The notes under the pieces were generated by a model. It was not told the origin of the DNA and ran no database searches. It saw only the letters and a list, made by a program, of their open reading frames with translations. Position numbers and translations under genes: made by a program. DNA of 43,116 nucleotides. Origin: Rubrivivax sp. GTDB taxonomy: Bacteria > Pseudomonadota > Gammaproteobacteria > Burkholderiales > Burkholderiaceae_C. Positions 28,059 through 36,906 of the stretch are shown here, in pieces. The DNA lies in NCBI GenBank assembly GCA_027489455.1, contig JAIXZR010000297.1, positions 1 to 43,116 on the forward strand, read 5' to 3'. The stretch's first letter is position 1. Each line of letters begins with the position of its first letter.

Positions 28059-28453
28059 TACTGAAAAGAATAGAAGCACCTGAAGGGTATTCGCCGGTCG
28101 CCCCAGAACTCGGCTGCGTCGCGGAAGACTTCCAGCAGCTGCTCTCTCGCCTCGCGGTCGAACCGCGGGTGGTCCGGCAGCTGTTCCAGCACGACGACGA
28201 AGCCCGGCTGCTGCCCGGCCTTGTGCACGAGGTCGGTCATGCAGTCGAACAGCGCGTCCAGGTTCTTGCCGAAATGGGCCGGGAACAGGAACGCCGCCGC
28301 GATCGCGTCGAGCACGTCCTGCTTGCTCTGCGCTTCGGCGAGGTTGACATAGAGAAAGTGCTGGCCGGCGGCTTCGGCGGCCTTCATCAGGTCGTCGACG
28401 CGATAGGCGCGGATGGCCTGGACGATGTTCGGGCGGATGGTCTGCAACTGCAT
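28058..28453 (-). CDS. barstar family ribonuclease inhibitor
   Basis: 131 residues, cytoplasmic. The barstar core is clear: DDLMKAAEAAGQHFLYVNLA, then FLFPAHFGKNLDALFDCMTDLV, whose Asp-rich helix plugs the RNase active site, then GFVVVLEQLPD and the C-terminal FWGDRRIPFRCFYSF. It should neutralise the ribonuclease encoded just upstream. The start is decided by the ribosome site: AAGGAGG sits 8 nt before the ATG at 28453-28451. A longer start at 28540 overlaps the RNase stop (ATGA) but the added 29 residues look unrelated to barstar. Same strand as the RNase gene, 83 nt after it. Confidence 0.93.
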   Translation of the reverse strand: MQLQTIRPNIVQAIRAYRVDDLMKAAEAAGQHFLYVNLAEAQSKQDVLDAIAAAFLFPAHFGKNLDALFDCMTDLVHKAGQQPGFVVVLEQLPDHPRFDREAREQLLEVFRDAAEFWGDRRIPFRCFYSFQ

Positions 28454-28536
28454 GGTCGCGTGCCTCCTTGGGTTTTGGTGATGGAAGTCGGTATCGCTGG
28501 CGGGCTGGCCGGCGGAAAGCGAAGCGTGCAGTTCGG

Positions 28537-29007
28537 TCATGGGACGATGCGGCTGAAGCTTGCGTAGTGGTCGGCGGTGTAGAAACAGACTTCGGGCTGG
28601 GACGGCGGCTTGCCGCCGCAGACGATGCGTCGGGCGCCTCGGTTCTTGGCGCCAGGCGTGCGCACGGTGTATTCGCGGTAATGGCCGCGGGGCGCCGAAG
28701 GCAGCAGGCGTTCGCGGTTGAAGAAGACCGTCCCGTCCTTGTCGTACGGGAACGGACCGCCTTTCAGGATCAGCGCATGGGTGGTACCGGCTTCCTTGGG
28801 CAAGGTCGACAGGGCCACCGGCGGCAGGCCGGGCAGGGCGGTGTCGGGACCCCGGGCTGCCGCTGTCTGCGCCAGTGGCAACGCCAGCACCGCCGCCAGA
28901 CCGACCGACAAGCCCGTGGCTGCCAGCTTTGGCAGTACCCACTTGAACGAGGCTTGCCAAGGCGCAGGCCGGGGGCTGCGCGGGCAGGCTGGACCGGTCG
29001 AGAACAC
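28537..29007 (-). CDS. secreted guanyl-specific ribonuclease (barnase/RNase Sa family)
   Basis: 156 residues. An N-terminal stretch of ~20 residues and a hydrophobic segment (KLAATGLSVGLAAVLALPLAQTAAA) form a signal peptide or anchor. The mature domain carries FFNRERLLPSAPRGHYREYT, then VRTPGAKNRGARRIVCGG and CFYTADHYASFSRI. The microbial RNase triad is present: Glu in YREYT, Arg in GARRIV and His in DHYASF. Two Cys may form a disulfide. It cleaves RNA after G, outside the cell or as a toxin. GTG 29007 is the best start seen (AGGG 7 nt upstream); a later start is possible. A promoter candidate lies at 29035-29063. It precedes its barstar inhibitor. Confidence 0.9.
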   Translation of the reverse strand: MFSTGPACPRSPRPAPWQASFKWVLPKLAATGLSVGLAAVLALPLAQTAAARGPDTALPGLPPVALSTLPKEAGTTHALILKGGPFPYDKDGTVFFNRERLLPSAPRGHYREYTVRTPGAKNRGARRIVCGGKPPSQPEVCFYTADHYASFSRIVP

Positions 29008-29034
29008 GGGTTAACCCTGAAAGATCAAACCAAG

Positions 29035-29063
29035 ATGGTACCGGAGCGGCCCCTGAAACTCAA
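29035..29063 (-). promoter_or_regulatory. possible promoter for the ribonuclease/barstar pair
   Basis: On the minus strand TTGAGT (plus 29058-29063), a 17-nt spacer and TACCAT (plus 29035-29040) lie 28 nt upstream of the RNase GTG. The surrounding 29010-29120 is AT-richer than the rest of the window and carries a small inverted repeat TGCCC/GGGCA (29071-29087). Motif match by eye only. Confidence 0.35.
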
Positions 29064-29190
29064 GTCCATTGCCCAAAAATGGGGCATGAAGAAATGTAAG
29101 TCAGTCGGCGCTCACATGCGTTGATTCGGCGCCATGGTGCGTGCAAGCGCGGTGTGCGCGCCGCTGTCGGGCGGGTCCCGGACCCCCCGG

Positions 29191-31563
29191 TCAGGCGCCG
29201 CGCCCGGCCTGGGCGTCGGCCACCGTGACGGCCGTCATGTTGACGATCCGGCGAACGGTGGCGGAAGGCGTCAGCACATGTACGGGCAGATCGGCCCCCA
29301 GCAGCACCGGGCCGATGGCGATGCCGCCGCCGGCGGCCACCTTCAGCAGGTTGTAGGCGATGTTGGCCGATTCGATGTTCGGCAGCACCAGCAGGTTGGC
29401 GTCGCCGTGCAGGGTGCTGTTGGGCATCAGGGCGCGGCGGGCGGCGCTGTCCAGGGCCACGTCGCCGTGCATTTCGCCGTCCACTTCGAGCCAGGGCGCT
29501 TGTTCACGCAGCAGGGCCAGGGTGGTGCGCATCTTCACCGCGCTGGCGCTGTCGCTGGTGCCGAAGTTCGAATGCGACAGCAGCGCCGCGCGCGGCACCA
29601 CGCCGAAGCGCATCATTTCCTCGGCCGCCATCACGGTGATCTCGGCCAGCTCGGCCGCGCTCGGATCCGCGTTGACGTGCGTGTCCACCAGGAAGATCTG
29701 CCGCCCCGGCAGCATCAGCGCGTTCATGCAGGCGTAGACGCGCACGTCCTGCGCCGTGCGCGGGCTGCCGCCGGCACGCTTGCCGATCACCTGATCGACG
29801 TACTGCAGGTGCTGCGACGTGGTGCCCCAGGTGCCGCACAGCAGGCCGTCGACTTCGCCTTTCTTCAGCAGCATCGCGCCGATCAGCGTCAGCCGGCGGC
29901 GCATCTCGATCTTGGCCACCTGGGCCGTCACGCCCTTGCGTTCGGTCATGCGGTGGTAGGTCTGCCAGAAGTCGCGGTAACGGTGGTCCTGCTCGACGTT
30001 GACGACGTCGTAGTCCAGCCCTTCCTGCAGCCGCAGGCCGAACTTCTTGATGCGCGTCTCGATCACCGCCGGCCGGCCGATCAGCGTGGGCCGCGCCAGG
30101 CCTTCGTCCACCACCACCTGCACGGCGCGCAGCACGCGCTCTTCCTCGCCTTCGGCGTAGGCCACGCGCTTGGCGGTGGCGCGCTTGGCGAGCTGGAAGA
30201 TCGGCTTCATCGTGTTGCCGCTTGCGTAGACGAAGCTCTGCAGCTTGTCGCGGTAGGCGTCGAAGTCCTGCACCGGCCGCGTGGCCACGCCCGACTCGAA
30301 CGCCGCGCGCGCCACGGCCGGGGCGATCTTCATCATCAGCCGCGGGTCGAAGGGCTTGGGGATCAGGTATTCCGGCCCGAAGCTCAGCGTCGCACCGGCG
30401 TAGGCCGCGGCCACCACCTCGCTCTGCTCGGCCTGCGCCAGTTCGGCAATGGCGTGCACGGCGGCGATCTCCATCGCGTCCGTCACCGTCGTCGCGCCAC
30501 TGTCCAGCGCGCCGCGGAAGATGTACGGGAAGCACAGGACGTTGTTGACCTGGTTCGGGTAGTCGCTGCGCCCGGTGGCGATGATGGCGTCGCTGCGCAC
30601 CGCCTTCACTTCATCGGGCCGGATCTCGGGCGTGGGGTTGGCCAGCGCGAAGATCACGGGCGACGGCGCCATCGCCGCCACCATCTCGGGCTTGAGCACG
30701 CCGCCGGCCGACAGGCCCAGGAAGACGTCCGCGCCCTGGATCACTTCCGCCAGCTTGCGCTGCGAGGTCTTCTGCGCGAAGACGATCTTGTCCTCGTCCA
30801 TCAGTTCGGTGCGCCCTTCGTAGACGACGCCGGCCAGGTCCGTCACCCAGATGTTTTCGCGCCGCACGCCCAGCTTCACCAAGAGGCCCAGGCAGGCCAG
30901 CGCGGCGGCGCCGGCGCCGCTGGTGACGAGCTTGATCTCGGCGATGTTCTTGCCCACCACCTTCAGCGCGTTCAGCAGCGCTGCGCCCACCACGATGGCG
31001 GTGCCGTGCTGGTCGTCGTGGAAGACGGGGATCTTCATGCGCTTGCGCAGTTCGCGCTCGACGTAGAAGCAGTCCGGGGCCTTGATGTCTTCCAGGTTCA
31101 CGCCGCCGAAGGTGGGCTCGAGCGCGGCGATGACGTCCACCAGCTTGTCGAGGTTCTTCTCGTTGATCTCGATGTCGAAGACGTCGATGCCGGCGAACTT
31201 CTTGAACAGCACCGCCTTGCCTTCCATCACCGGCTTGGCCGCCAGCGGGCCGATGTCGCCCAGGCCCAGCACGGCCGTGCCGTTGGTGACCACGGCCACC
31301 AGGTTGCCGCGCGCGGTGTAGCGGAAGGCGTTGGCCGGGTCGTCGACGATGGCTTCGCAGGCAAAGGCCACGCCCGGGCTGTAGGCCAGCGCCAGGTCGT
31401 GCTGGTTGACCATCTGCTTGGTGGCGGCGATCTCCAGCTTGCCCGGCTGCGGGAACTCGTGATAGTCCAGTGCCGCGCGCTTGAGTTCGGCCACCCGGTC
31501 TTCCTGGGTCTTCTCGGTCTTGGCGCCGGCTTGCGCATCGGGGTGCTGCGGGGGGGTGGACAT
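29191..31563 (-). CDS. maeB: NADP-dependent malic enzyme with phosphotransacetylase-like C-terminal domain
   Basis: 790 residues, the size of MaeB-type enzymes. It oxidatively decarboxylates malate to pyruvate, supplying NADPH. Malic domain (~25-180): [15 protein letters not shown] and [26 protein letters not shown](P)-binding Rossmann domain (~180-440): [26 protein letters not shown] and [11 protein letters not shown]-terminal phosphate acetyl/butyryltransferase-like domain (~445-780), probably regulatory: [46 protein letters not shown] 31563-31561 has AGGAGA 8 nt upstream. The open frame extends unbroken far upstream (to 35409), but that is a base-composition artefact. Divergent from a dicarboxylate-type sensor kinase, consistent with C4-acid metabolism. 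Confidence 0.95.
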   Translation of the reverse strand: MSTPPQHPDAQAGAKTEKTQEDRVAELKRAALDYHEFPQPGKLEIAATKQMVNQHDLALAYSPGVAFACEAIVDDPANAFRYTARGNLVAVVTNGTAVLGLGDIGPLAAKPVMEGKAVLFKKFAGIDVFDIEINEKNLDKLVDVIAALEPTFGGVNLEDIKAPDCFYVERELRKRMKIPVFHDDQHGTAIVVGAALLNALKVVGKNIAEIKLVTSGAGAAALACLGLLVKLGVRRENIWVTDLAGVVYEGRTELMDEDKIVFAQKTSQRKLAEVIQGADVFLGLSAGGVLKPEMVAAMAPSPVIFALANPTPEIRPDEVKAVRSDAIIATGRSDYPNQVNNVLCFPYIFRGALDSGATTVTDAMEIAAVHAIAELAQAEQSEVVAAAYAGATLSFGPEYLIPKPFDPRLMMKIAPAVARAAFESGVATRPVQDFDAYRDKLQSFVYASGNTMKPIFQLAKRATAKRVAYAEGEEERVLRAVQVVVDEGLARPTLIGRPAVIETRIKKFGLRLQEGLDYDVVNVEQDHRYRDFWQTYHRMTERKGVTAQVAKIEMRRRLTLIGAMLLKKGEVDGLLCGTWGTTSQHLQYVDQVIGKRAGGSPRTAQDVRVYACMNALMLPGRQIFLVDTHVNADPSAAELAEITVMAAEEMMRFGVVPRAALLSHSNFGTSDSASAVKMRTTLALLREQAPWLEVDGEMHGDVALDSAARRALMPNSTLHGDANLLVLPNIESANIAYNLLKVAAGGGIAIGPVLLGADLPVHVLTPSATVRRIVNMTAVTVADAQAGRGA

Positions 31564-31647
31564 CGCGGGGGTCTCCTGGAGCGCGCGCCTGCGGCCCGGG
31601 CTGCAGGCGCTGCAGCCGGTGCCAATGCAGTGGGCGGCGGATTGTAG

Positions 31648-31706
31648 GTAGCGCAGTGTCGCCCTGCAGGCGGCATGCCGGCCATGCGCGAAACTGCGTA
31701 GCGCAG
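31648..31706. repeat. direct repeats GTAGCGCAG 50 bp apart in the maeB/kinase intergenic region
   Basis: GTAGCGCAG occurs at 31648-31656 and 31698-31706, exactly 50 bp apart. The second copy sits in the small palindrome CTGCGtagCGCAG (31694-31706). An 8-bp inverted repeat GCGCCTGC/GCAGGCGC also lies at 31585-31592 and 31603-31610, just upstream of maeB. They could be operators for the adjacent FixJ-type regulator; this is inference. Confidence 0.4.
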
Positions 31707-31737
31707 CCCGCAGGCCGGCCCGCAGAATGGGTGCACC

Positions 31738-34002
31738 GTGCGAACCTTGGACGACGCTTCCCCGGACCGGCGGTCGGCTGCCAGCGAAGGCGCACGCCGC
31801 TGGCGCCGGGTCTGGCCCTGGGCGGTGCTGCTGGCGCTGCTGGCGGTGGCGCAGACGCTGCTGGTCTGGCTGACCGTGCGCGTGGAAGCCGCGCGCGCCC
31901 AGGACAACGCCGAGACCGTCGCCGCCCAGCTGGTGGGCGATCTGCGCCGTGATCTCACCCGCGCCGGCCAGCAGCTGCAGGCCCTGGGCTGGGGCGATCC
32001 GGCGCTGGCAGGCTGGCGGCGCGGCGCCACCGAACTGCTGCGCGCCCACACCGAGCTGCGCCGGGTCGAGCGGCGCGATGCCAGCCTGGCGGTCGTCGAC
32101 ACGCTCGATTCGCCGTTCGGGCCCCCGCTGTTTGATCATCTGCGCCGCCCGCAGCTCAGCATCGAAGCCGAAGCCGCCTGCGCCGCGGCCAGCCGCAGCA
32201 GCGCGGCCAGCTTCTCGCGCAGCTATTTCGTGCCCCTGGCCGGCGGCCAGGGTCTCGAAGTGGTGGACCTGTGCGTGCCGGTGCTGCAGGCCGGGCAGCA
32301 GCTGGGCTACCTGGTCGGCACCTATGCGCTGTCTGCCTTGCTGGACGGTGCGCTGGCGCTGCGCGAAGACCAGTCCGCGCCGCGCGTGCGCGACGTGCAG
32401 CGCTACGAACTGAGCTTCATCGAAGGCGACGGCACCCGGCTGGCGCGCGCCGGGGCGGCCCGCGGCGCCGGGGTCTACGTCGCCGAACGTCTGGTCGACC
32501 TGCCCGGCAGCGCGCTGCAGCTGCGGGTGGACAGCATGGCCGGCCGACCCAGCCTCATCTCTAACCTGGCCACCGCGCTGGTGCTGGGCCTGTCGCTGGC
32601 GCTGTTCGCGGTGGTGCTGCTGCTGGCCCGCGACGTGCGCCGCCGCGCCGAGGCCGAGCGCGCCCTGGCCGAGGCACTGGCTTTTCGCAAGGCGATGGAG
32701 GATTCGCTCAGCACCGGCCTGCGCGCGCGTGATCTGCAGGGCGCCATCACCTACGTCAACCCGGCCTTCTGCGCGATGGTGGGCTTCAGCGCCGCCGAGC
32801 TGCTGGCGCGGCCGGCAGCGGCCGGGCCGGGCACGGCGGTCTCGCCGCCCTACTGGCCGCCCGAGCAGGCCGGCGAGTACCAGCGCCGCCAGGCGCAGCG
32901 GCTGGCCACGCGGCCGCCGCGCGATGCGCTCGATGCGCGCGACCTGGCCGAAGCGCGCGAAGGTTTCGAGACCGTCTTCATGCGCAAGAACGGCGAGCGC
33001 TTCCCGGTCATGATCTACGAAGCCCCGCTGGTGGACGGCGCCGGCCGCCACACCGGGTGGATGAGTGCGATCGTCGACATCGGCGCCCAACGCCGGATGG
33101 AAGAGATCTCGCGCCAGCAGCAGGACCGCCTGCAGGCCACGGCCCGGCTGGCGACCGTGGGCGAGATGGCCTCCTTGCTCAGCCACGAGCTGAACCAGCC
33201 GCTGGCGGCGATCGCCAGCTATGCCAGCGGATCGCTGAACCTTTTGCAGCCCGAGCCCCAGCCGGCGTCCGATTCTGGCCTGCCCCCCTTGCCGCCGGAA
33301 GAAGAGCGCAGCCTGTTGCGCCAGGCGCTGACGCGCATCGCCGAGCAGGCCGAGCGCGCTGGCCGCATCATCAAAAGCGTGCACGGCTTCGTGCGCCGGC
33401 GCGAGCAGCAGCACGAAACCCTGGGCGCCGATCTGCTGCTGGAAGCCGTGCTGCCCTTGGTGCGGCTGCAGGCGCGCAAGAGCGGCACGCGCATCGAGAT
33501 CGACATCCAGCCCGTGCCGCCGGCCCTGCAGCTGGCCGGCCGCACGCCGCGGGTGCGCTGCGACCGCACGATGATCGAGCAGGTGCTGATCAACCTCACC
33601 CGCAACGCCATCCAGGCCATGGAGGCGGCCACTCCGCTGGCAGCCCGCGTGCTGGTGCTGCGCGTGCGGCAGACGCATGCGCGCTGGGTCACGTTCAGCG
33701 TCATCGACGCCGGGCCGGGCATCGCCCCCGACGTGGCCACGCGCCTGTTCACCCCGTTCTTCACCACCCGGGAAGAAGGCATGGGCCTGGGCCTGAGCCT
33801 GTGCCGCACCGTGATCGAGCAGCACGGCGGCGCGCTGGACTACGGTGCAGCCCCGCCGCGGCCAGGCGCCGCACCGGGCAGCCCGCGCGGCACCGAGTTC
33901 CGCTTCACCCTGCCCACGCCGCGCCAGCCCGATGCCACGGCTGCCCAGGGCGCGCCAGAAACGGGCGACACTGCGGGGCTGGAACCCGCCGAACGCCCCT
34001 GA
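31738..34002 (+). CDS. PAS-domain sensor histidine kinase (DctS/FixL-like)
   Basis: 754 residues, GTG start. First membrane helix ~26-46 (WAVLLALLAVAQTLLVWLTV), periplasmic sensor ~47-275, second helix ~278-300 (NLATALVLGLSLALFAVVLL). Then a PAS domain (~315-450; ITYVNPAFCAMVGFSAAELL, FMRKNGERFPVMIYEAPLVD). The kinase has a HisKA H-box with His483 in LLSHELNQPLAAIASYASG, N-box INLTRNAIQAM, G1 DAGPGIAP and G2 GMGLGLS. The architecture matches DctS-type C4-dicarboxylate sensors. The divergent malic enzyme supports a dicarboxylate signal, but no transporter gene is nearby. The C-terminal ~30 residues are low in complexity. Paired with the FixJ-type regulator 12 nt downstream. Confidence 0.88.
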   Translation: MRTLDDASPDRRSAASEGARRWRRVWPWAVLLALLAVAQTLLVWLTVRVEAARAQDNAETVAAQLVGDLRRDLTRAGQQLQALGWGDPALAGWRRGATELLRAHTELRRVERRDASLAVVDTLDSPFGPPLFDHLRRPQLSIEAEAACAAASRSSAASFSRSYFVPLAGGQGLEVVDLCVPVLQAGQQLGYLVGTYALSALLDGALALREDQSAPRVRDVQRYELSFIEGDGTRLARAGAARGAGVYVAERLVDLPGSALQLRVDSMAGRPSLISNLATALVLGLSLALFAVVLLLARDVRRRAEAERALAEALAFRKAMEDSLSTGLRARDLQGAITYVNPAFCAMVGFSAAELLARPAAAGPGTAVSPPYWPPEQAGEYQRRQAQRLATRPPRDALDARDLAEAREGFETVFMRKNGERFPVMIYEAPLVDGAGRHTGWMSAIVDIGAQRRMEEISRQQQDRLQATARLATVGEMASLLSHELNQPLAAIASYASGSLNLLQPEPQPASDSGLPPLPPEEERSLLRQALTRIAEQAERAGRIIKSVHGFVRRREQQHETLGADLLLEAVLPLVRLQARKSGTRIEIDIQPVPPALQLAGRTPRVRCDRTMIEQVLINLTRNAIQAMEAATPLAARVLVLRVRQTHARWVTFSVIDAGPGIAPDVATRLFTPFFTTREEGMGLGLSLCRTVIEQHGGALDYGAAPPRPGAAPGSPRGTEFRFTLPTPRQPDATAAQGAPETGDTAGLEPAERP

Positions 34003-34014
34003 CGCCCCTGCCCG

Positions 34015-34680
34015 ATGCCGACCGATCCCCGCCTGGGCATCCCGATGGTCTACCTGGTCGACGACGAGGATGTCGTGCGCGACGCCCTGGCCTGGCTGCT
34101 GCGCTCGCGCCGCCTGCTCAGCGAAGGCTTTGCCAGTGCCGACGCCTTCGAAGCCTGGCTGGCGCAGCGTGGCGGCCCGGCGGCATGGCCGACATCGCCG
34201 TCCTGCCTGGTGCTGGACGTGCGCATGCCCGGCACCAGCGGCCTGGTGCTGTTCGAGCGCCTGGCCGAACAGGGCTGGCTGCCGGCGCTGCCGGTGATCT
34301 TCCTCACCGGTCATGGCGACGTGCCGACCGCCGTGGCTGCGGTCAAGCGCGGGGCCTTCGATTTCGTCGAGAAGCCGTTTTCCAACAACCTGCTGGTGGA
34401 CCGCGTCGACCAGGCGCTGGCCTTGAGCGCCGCGGCGCTGCTGGCGCGGCAGGAGCGCGCCGCCGCGGCACAGGCGCTGGCCGAGCTCACCGAGCGTGAA
34501 CGCGAGGTCATGCGCCTGGTGGTGGAAGGCCGGCCCAACAAGCTGATCGCCGACGCCCTGGGCATCAGCGTGCGCACGGTGGAAGTGCACCGCGCGCGGG
34601 TGTTCGACAAGATGAACGTCAAATCCGCCGTCGAGCTGGCCAACCTGCTGCGCAGCGAAGGGCTGGAGGGCGGCGCATGA
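34015..34680 (+). CDS. FixJ/DctR-type response regulator
   Basis: 221 residues. The receiver domain (~10-130) has VDDEDVVRDAL, phospho-acceptor Asp68 in CLVLDVRMPGTSG, IFLTGHGDVP and DFVEKPFSNN. The LuxR-type helix-turn-helix (~155-215) reads LTEREREVMRLVVEGRPNKL and continues IADALGISVRTVEVHRARVF. The strong FixJ-type receiver plus LuxR output, paired with a PAS kinase, resembles DctR/FixJ/TtrR. ATG 34015 follows the kinase stop by 12 nt. Its own stop overlaps an ATG (ATGA at 34677-34680) that opens an 18-codon frame leading to thiL. Confidence 0.92.
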   Translation: MPTDPRLGIPMVYLVDDEDVVRDALAWLLRSRRLLSEGFASADAFEAWLAQRGGPAAWPTSPSCLVLDVRMPGTSGLVLFERLAEQGWLPALPVIFLTGHGDVPTAVAAVKRGAFDFVEKPFSNNLLVDRVDQALALSAAALLARQERAAAAQALAELTEREREVMRLVVEGRPNKLIADALGISVRTVEVHRARVFDKMNVKSAVELANLLRSEGLEGGA

Positions 34681-34733
34681 ACCGCCTGCGCCAGATCGGC
34701 CCCGGCTGCGCCGCGCGCATGGCGCCACCGTGA
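34677..34733 (+). CDS. 18-codon linking open frame between the response regulator and thiL
   Basis: ATG 34677 overlaps the response-regulator stop (ATGA). The frame encodes MNRLRQIGPGCAARMAPP and ends with TGA at 34731-34733, which overlaps the GTG start of thiL (GTGA). Such a frame could carry ribosomes from the regulator to thiL by termination-reinitiation. No protein function is suggested, and the arrangement may be chance. Confidence 0.25.
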   Translation: MNRLRQIGPGCAARMAPP

Positions 34734-35686
34734 GCGGCGAATTCGCGCTCATCGCCCGGCACTTCACGCGCCCCGTGCGGCAGGCGGCGCTGGGGGTGGG
34801 CGACGATTGCGCCCTGCTGCAGCCCACGGCCGGCCAGCAGCTGGCGGTGAGCAGCGACATGCTGGTCGAAGGCCGGCACTTCCTGGCCACCGTGCCGCCG
34901 GAGCGGCTGGGCCACAAGGCGCTGGCCGTCAACCTGTCGGACCTGGCGGCCTGCGGCGCGCAGCCGCTGGCCTTCACGTTGGCGCTGGCGCTGCCGCGCG
35001 TGGACGATGTCTTCCTGGCCGGCTTCGCGCGCGGGCTGCACGCGCTGGCCGACGCGCACGGCATCGAGCTCGTGGGCGGCGACACCACGGCCGGGCCGCT
35101 GAACATCTGCATCACGGTGTTCGGCCAGGTGCCGGCGGGCCAGGCGCTGTTGCGCAGCGGTGCGCGTGCGGGCGACGAGCTCTGGGTCAGCGGCCAGCTG
35201 GGCGACGCCCGGCTGGCGCTGGAAGCCTTCCGCGGCCAGGTGGCGCTGGGCGCCGATTTCGACCGCGTGCGCCTGGCGATGGAGCAGCCCCAGCCGCGCG
35301 TGGCGCTGGGCCTGGCGCTGCGCGGCCTGGCCAGCAGCGCCATCGACCTGAGCGACGGCCTGGTGGGCGACCTGGGCCACGTGCTGCGGGCCTCGGGCGT
35401 GGGCGCCACGCTGCAGCTGGCGGCCCTGCCGCGCAGCGCGCTGCTGGCGGCCCAGCCCGTGGCGCTGCAGCAGCAGTGCCTGCTGGCGGGGGGTGACGAC
35501 TACGAGTTGCTCTTCACCGCCGCGCCAGCACAGCAGGCCGCCGTGCGTGCCGCTGCCGCCAGTGCCGGCGTGCCCGTGCACTGCATCGGCCGCATCGACG
35601 CTGCGCCCGGCCTGCGCGTGCTGGATGCCGACGGCCAGCCGCTGCCGGGGGATTGGCGCGGCTTCGATCACTTCGCCGCGCCATGA
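34730..35686 (+). CDS. thiL: thiamine-monophosphate kinase
   Basis: 318 residues, GTG start. It phosphorylates thiamine monophosphate to the active diphosphate, the last step of thiamine cofactor synthesis. Motifs of the AIR-synthase-like fold: FALIARHF at the N-terminus, GVGDDCALL (Mg/ATP), SSDMLVEGRHF, LSDLAACGAQPLAFTLALAL, GIELVGGDTTAGPL, SAIDLSDGLVGDLGHVLR and LAGGDDYELLF. No upstream ATG in this frame fits better. It starts within the end of the 18-codon linking frame and its stop overlaps the pgpA start (ATGA), so the two-component pair and thiL-pgpA-pncC look like one long transcription unit. Confidence 0.95.
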   Translation: MSGEFALIARHFTRPVRQAALGVGDDCALLQPTAGQQLAVSSDMLVEGRHFLATVPPERLGHKALAVNLSDLAACGAQPLAFTLALALPRVDDVFLAGFARGLHALADAHGIELVGGDTTAGPLNICITVFGQVPAGQALLRSGARAGDELWVSGQLGDARLALEAFRGQVALGADFDRVRLAMEQPQPRVALGLALRGLASSAIDLSDGLVGDLGHVLRASGVGATLQLAALPRSALLAAQPVALQQQCLLAGGDDYELLFTAAPAQQAAVRAAAASAGVPVHCIGRIDAAPGLRVLDADGQPLPGDWRGFDHFAAP

Positions 35687-36231
35687 CGGCCGCCGCACCC
35701 ATCGCCCGGCCCGGCCTGCGCTTCCTGCGCGCCCACCCGGCGCACTGGCTGGCGCTGGGCTTCGGCAGCGGGCTGTCGCCGCGCGCGCCGGGCACGGTGG
35801 GCACGCTCTGGGGTTGGGCGGCTTACCTGGTGCTGGCGGCGCTGTTTCCGGCCTTGCCCTGGGGCGGGGTGATCGCCGTTGGCCTGCTGCTGGGGCTCTG
35901 GGCCTGCACGCTCACGGCCCGGCACCTGGGCGTGGCCGACCCCGGCAGCATCGTCTGGGACGAGATCCTGGCGATCTGGCTGGTGCTGTGGCTGTGGATG
36001 CCGGCGGGCTTCTGGGGCCAGCTGCTGGCCTTCGTGCTGTTCCGCTATTTCGACGCGGCCAAGCCCGGGCCGGTGGGCTGGGCCGACCGGCTGTTCAAGC
36101 TGCAGCCCGGGGCCGCCATCGGCTGGCGCCAGGGCTGGGGCATCCTTTTCGATGACCTGGTGGCCGCCTGCTGCACGCTGCTCGTGCTGGCTCTGGGCTG
36201 GCGTCTGTGGCAATGGGGGTGGGGCGCATGA
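35683..36231 (+). CDS. pgpA: phosphatidylglycerophosphatase A
   Basis: 182 residues, integral membrane. It dephosphorylates phosphatidylglycerophosphate to phosphatidylglycerol. Family motifs: [35 protein letters not shown] (catalytic Asp/Glu) and [19 protein letters not shown]. Three to four hydrophobic helices are visible ([45 protein letters not shown]). ATG 35683 overlaps the thiL stop. The thiL-pgpA order is a common proteobacterial pair. The stop overlaps the pncC start (ATGA, 36228-36231). Confidence 0.95.
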   Translation: MTAAAPIARPGLRFLRAHPAHWLALGFGSGLSPRAPGTVGTLWGWAAYLVLAALFPALPWGGVIAVGLLLGLWACTLTARHLGVADPGSIVWDEILAIWLVLWLWMPAGFWGQLLAFVLFRYFDAAKPGPVGWADRLFKLQPGAAIGWRQGWGILFDDLVAACCTLLVLALGWRLWQWGWGA

Positions 36232-36761
36232 ATGACTTCGAAGCCCCGCCCGGCCCCTGGGCTGCGGCCGATGCCGGTGAACCCACCGCCGTGCTGCAGG
36301 CCCTGGCCGCGGCCCTGCGGGCGCGTCACTGGCGCCTGGCCACGGCCGAAAGTTGCACGGGCGGGCTGATCGCCGCGGCCTGCACCGCATTGGCCGGGTC
36401 CAGCGACTGGTTCGAGCGCGGCTTCGTCACCTACAGCAACCAGGCCAAGGTGGACTTGCTGGGCGTCGACCCGGCGCTGATCGAAAGCCACGGCGCCGTC
36501 AGCGAGGAAGTCGCCGCCGCCATGGTGCGCGGCGCCCTGCTGCGCGCCCCGGTGCAGCTGGCCGTGGCCGTGACGGGCATCGCCGGCCCCGGCGGCGCCG
36601 TGCCGGACAAGCCCGTAGGCACCGTGTGGCTGGCCTGGGGCCACGCCGCGCGGCTGCACACCGAACGCCTGCAATTGCCCGGCGACCGCGCCGCCGTGCG
36701 CGCCGCCACCGTGGCAGCGGCGCTGGCCCGCCTGCTGGCCGCGACTGGGAACGAAAAGTAA
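36228..36761 (+). CDS. pncC: nicotinamide-nucleotide amidohydrolase PncC (CinA C-terminal domain family)
   Basis: 177 residues, a stand-alone CinA C-terminal domain. It deamidates NMN to nicotinate mononucleotide in pyridine-nucleotide recycling. Motifs: [41 protein letters not shown] (catalytic Ser/Lys/Tyr region), [17 protein letters not shown] and [23 protein letters not shown] 36228 overlaps the pgpA stop; an earlier in-frame ATG at 36207 would overlap pgpA further and adds nothing conserved. Last gene of the thiL-pgpA-pncC unit. 145 nt without a gene follow before the Ig-repeat lipoprotein, with no clear terminator. Confidence 0.93.
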   Translation: MNDFEAPPGPWAAADAGEPTAVLQALAAALRARHWRLATAESCTGGLIAAACTALAGSSDWFERGFVTYSNQAKVDLLGVDPALIESHGAVSEEVAAAMVRGALLRAPVQLAVAVTGIAGPGGAVPDKPVGTVWLAWGHAARLHTERLQLPGDRAAVRAATVAAALARLLAATGNEK

Positions 36762-36906
36762 GCGGTGTGACAGAAGCCCGGTGCCCGCCCAGGGTGAGGG
36801 GGGGCCAGCCCACCGGGCGGCCCCGCGGCCTGTGGCAAGCTCACCGGCTGGGCCGACCGGGCCCGGCGGCGCGTGCGACGCGCCCGATCCTTACACGAGA
36901 CATTGC

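Noticed and set aside
28454-28540. Alternative barstar start at 28540 overlapping the RNase stop as ATGA
   Set aside because: The extra 29 residues have no barstar similarity, and the internal ATG has a near-perfect Shine-Dalgarno sequence.
29191-35409. A 2072-codon minus-strand open frame extending maeB upstream
   Set aside because: Only the last 790 codons match malic enzyme and have a ribosome site. The rest is antisense to a good kinase, regulator and thiL, and is open only because of extreme GC at third positions.
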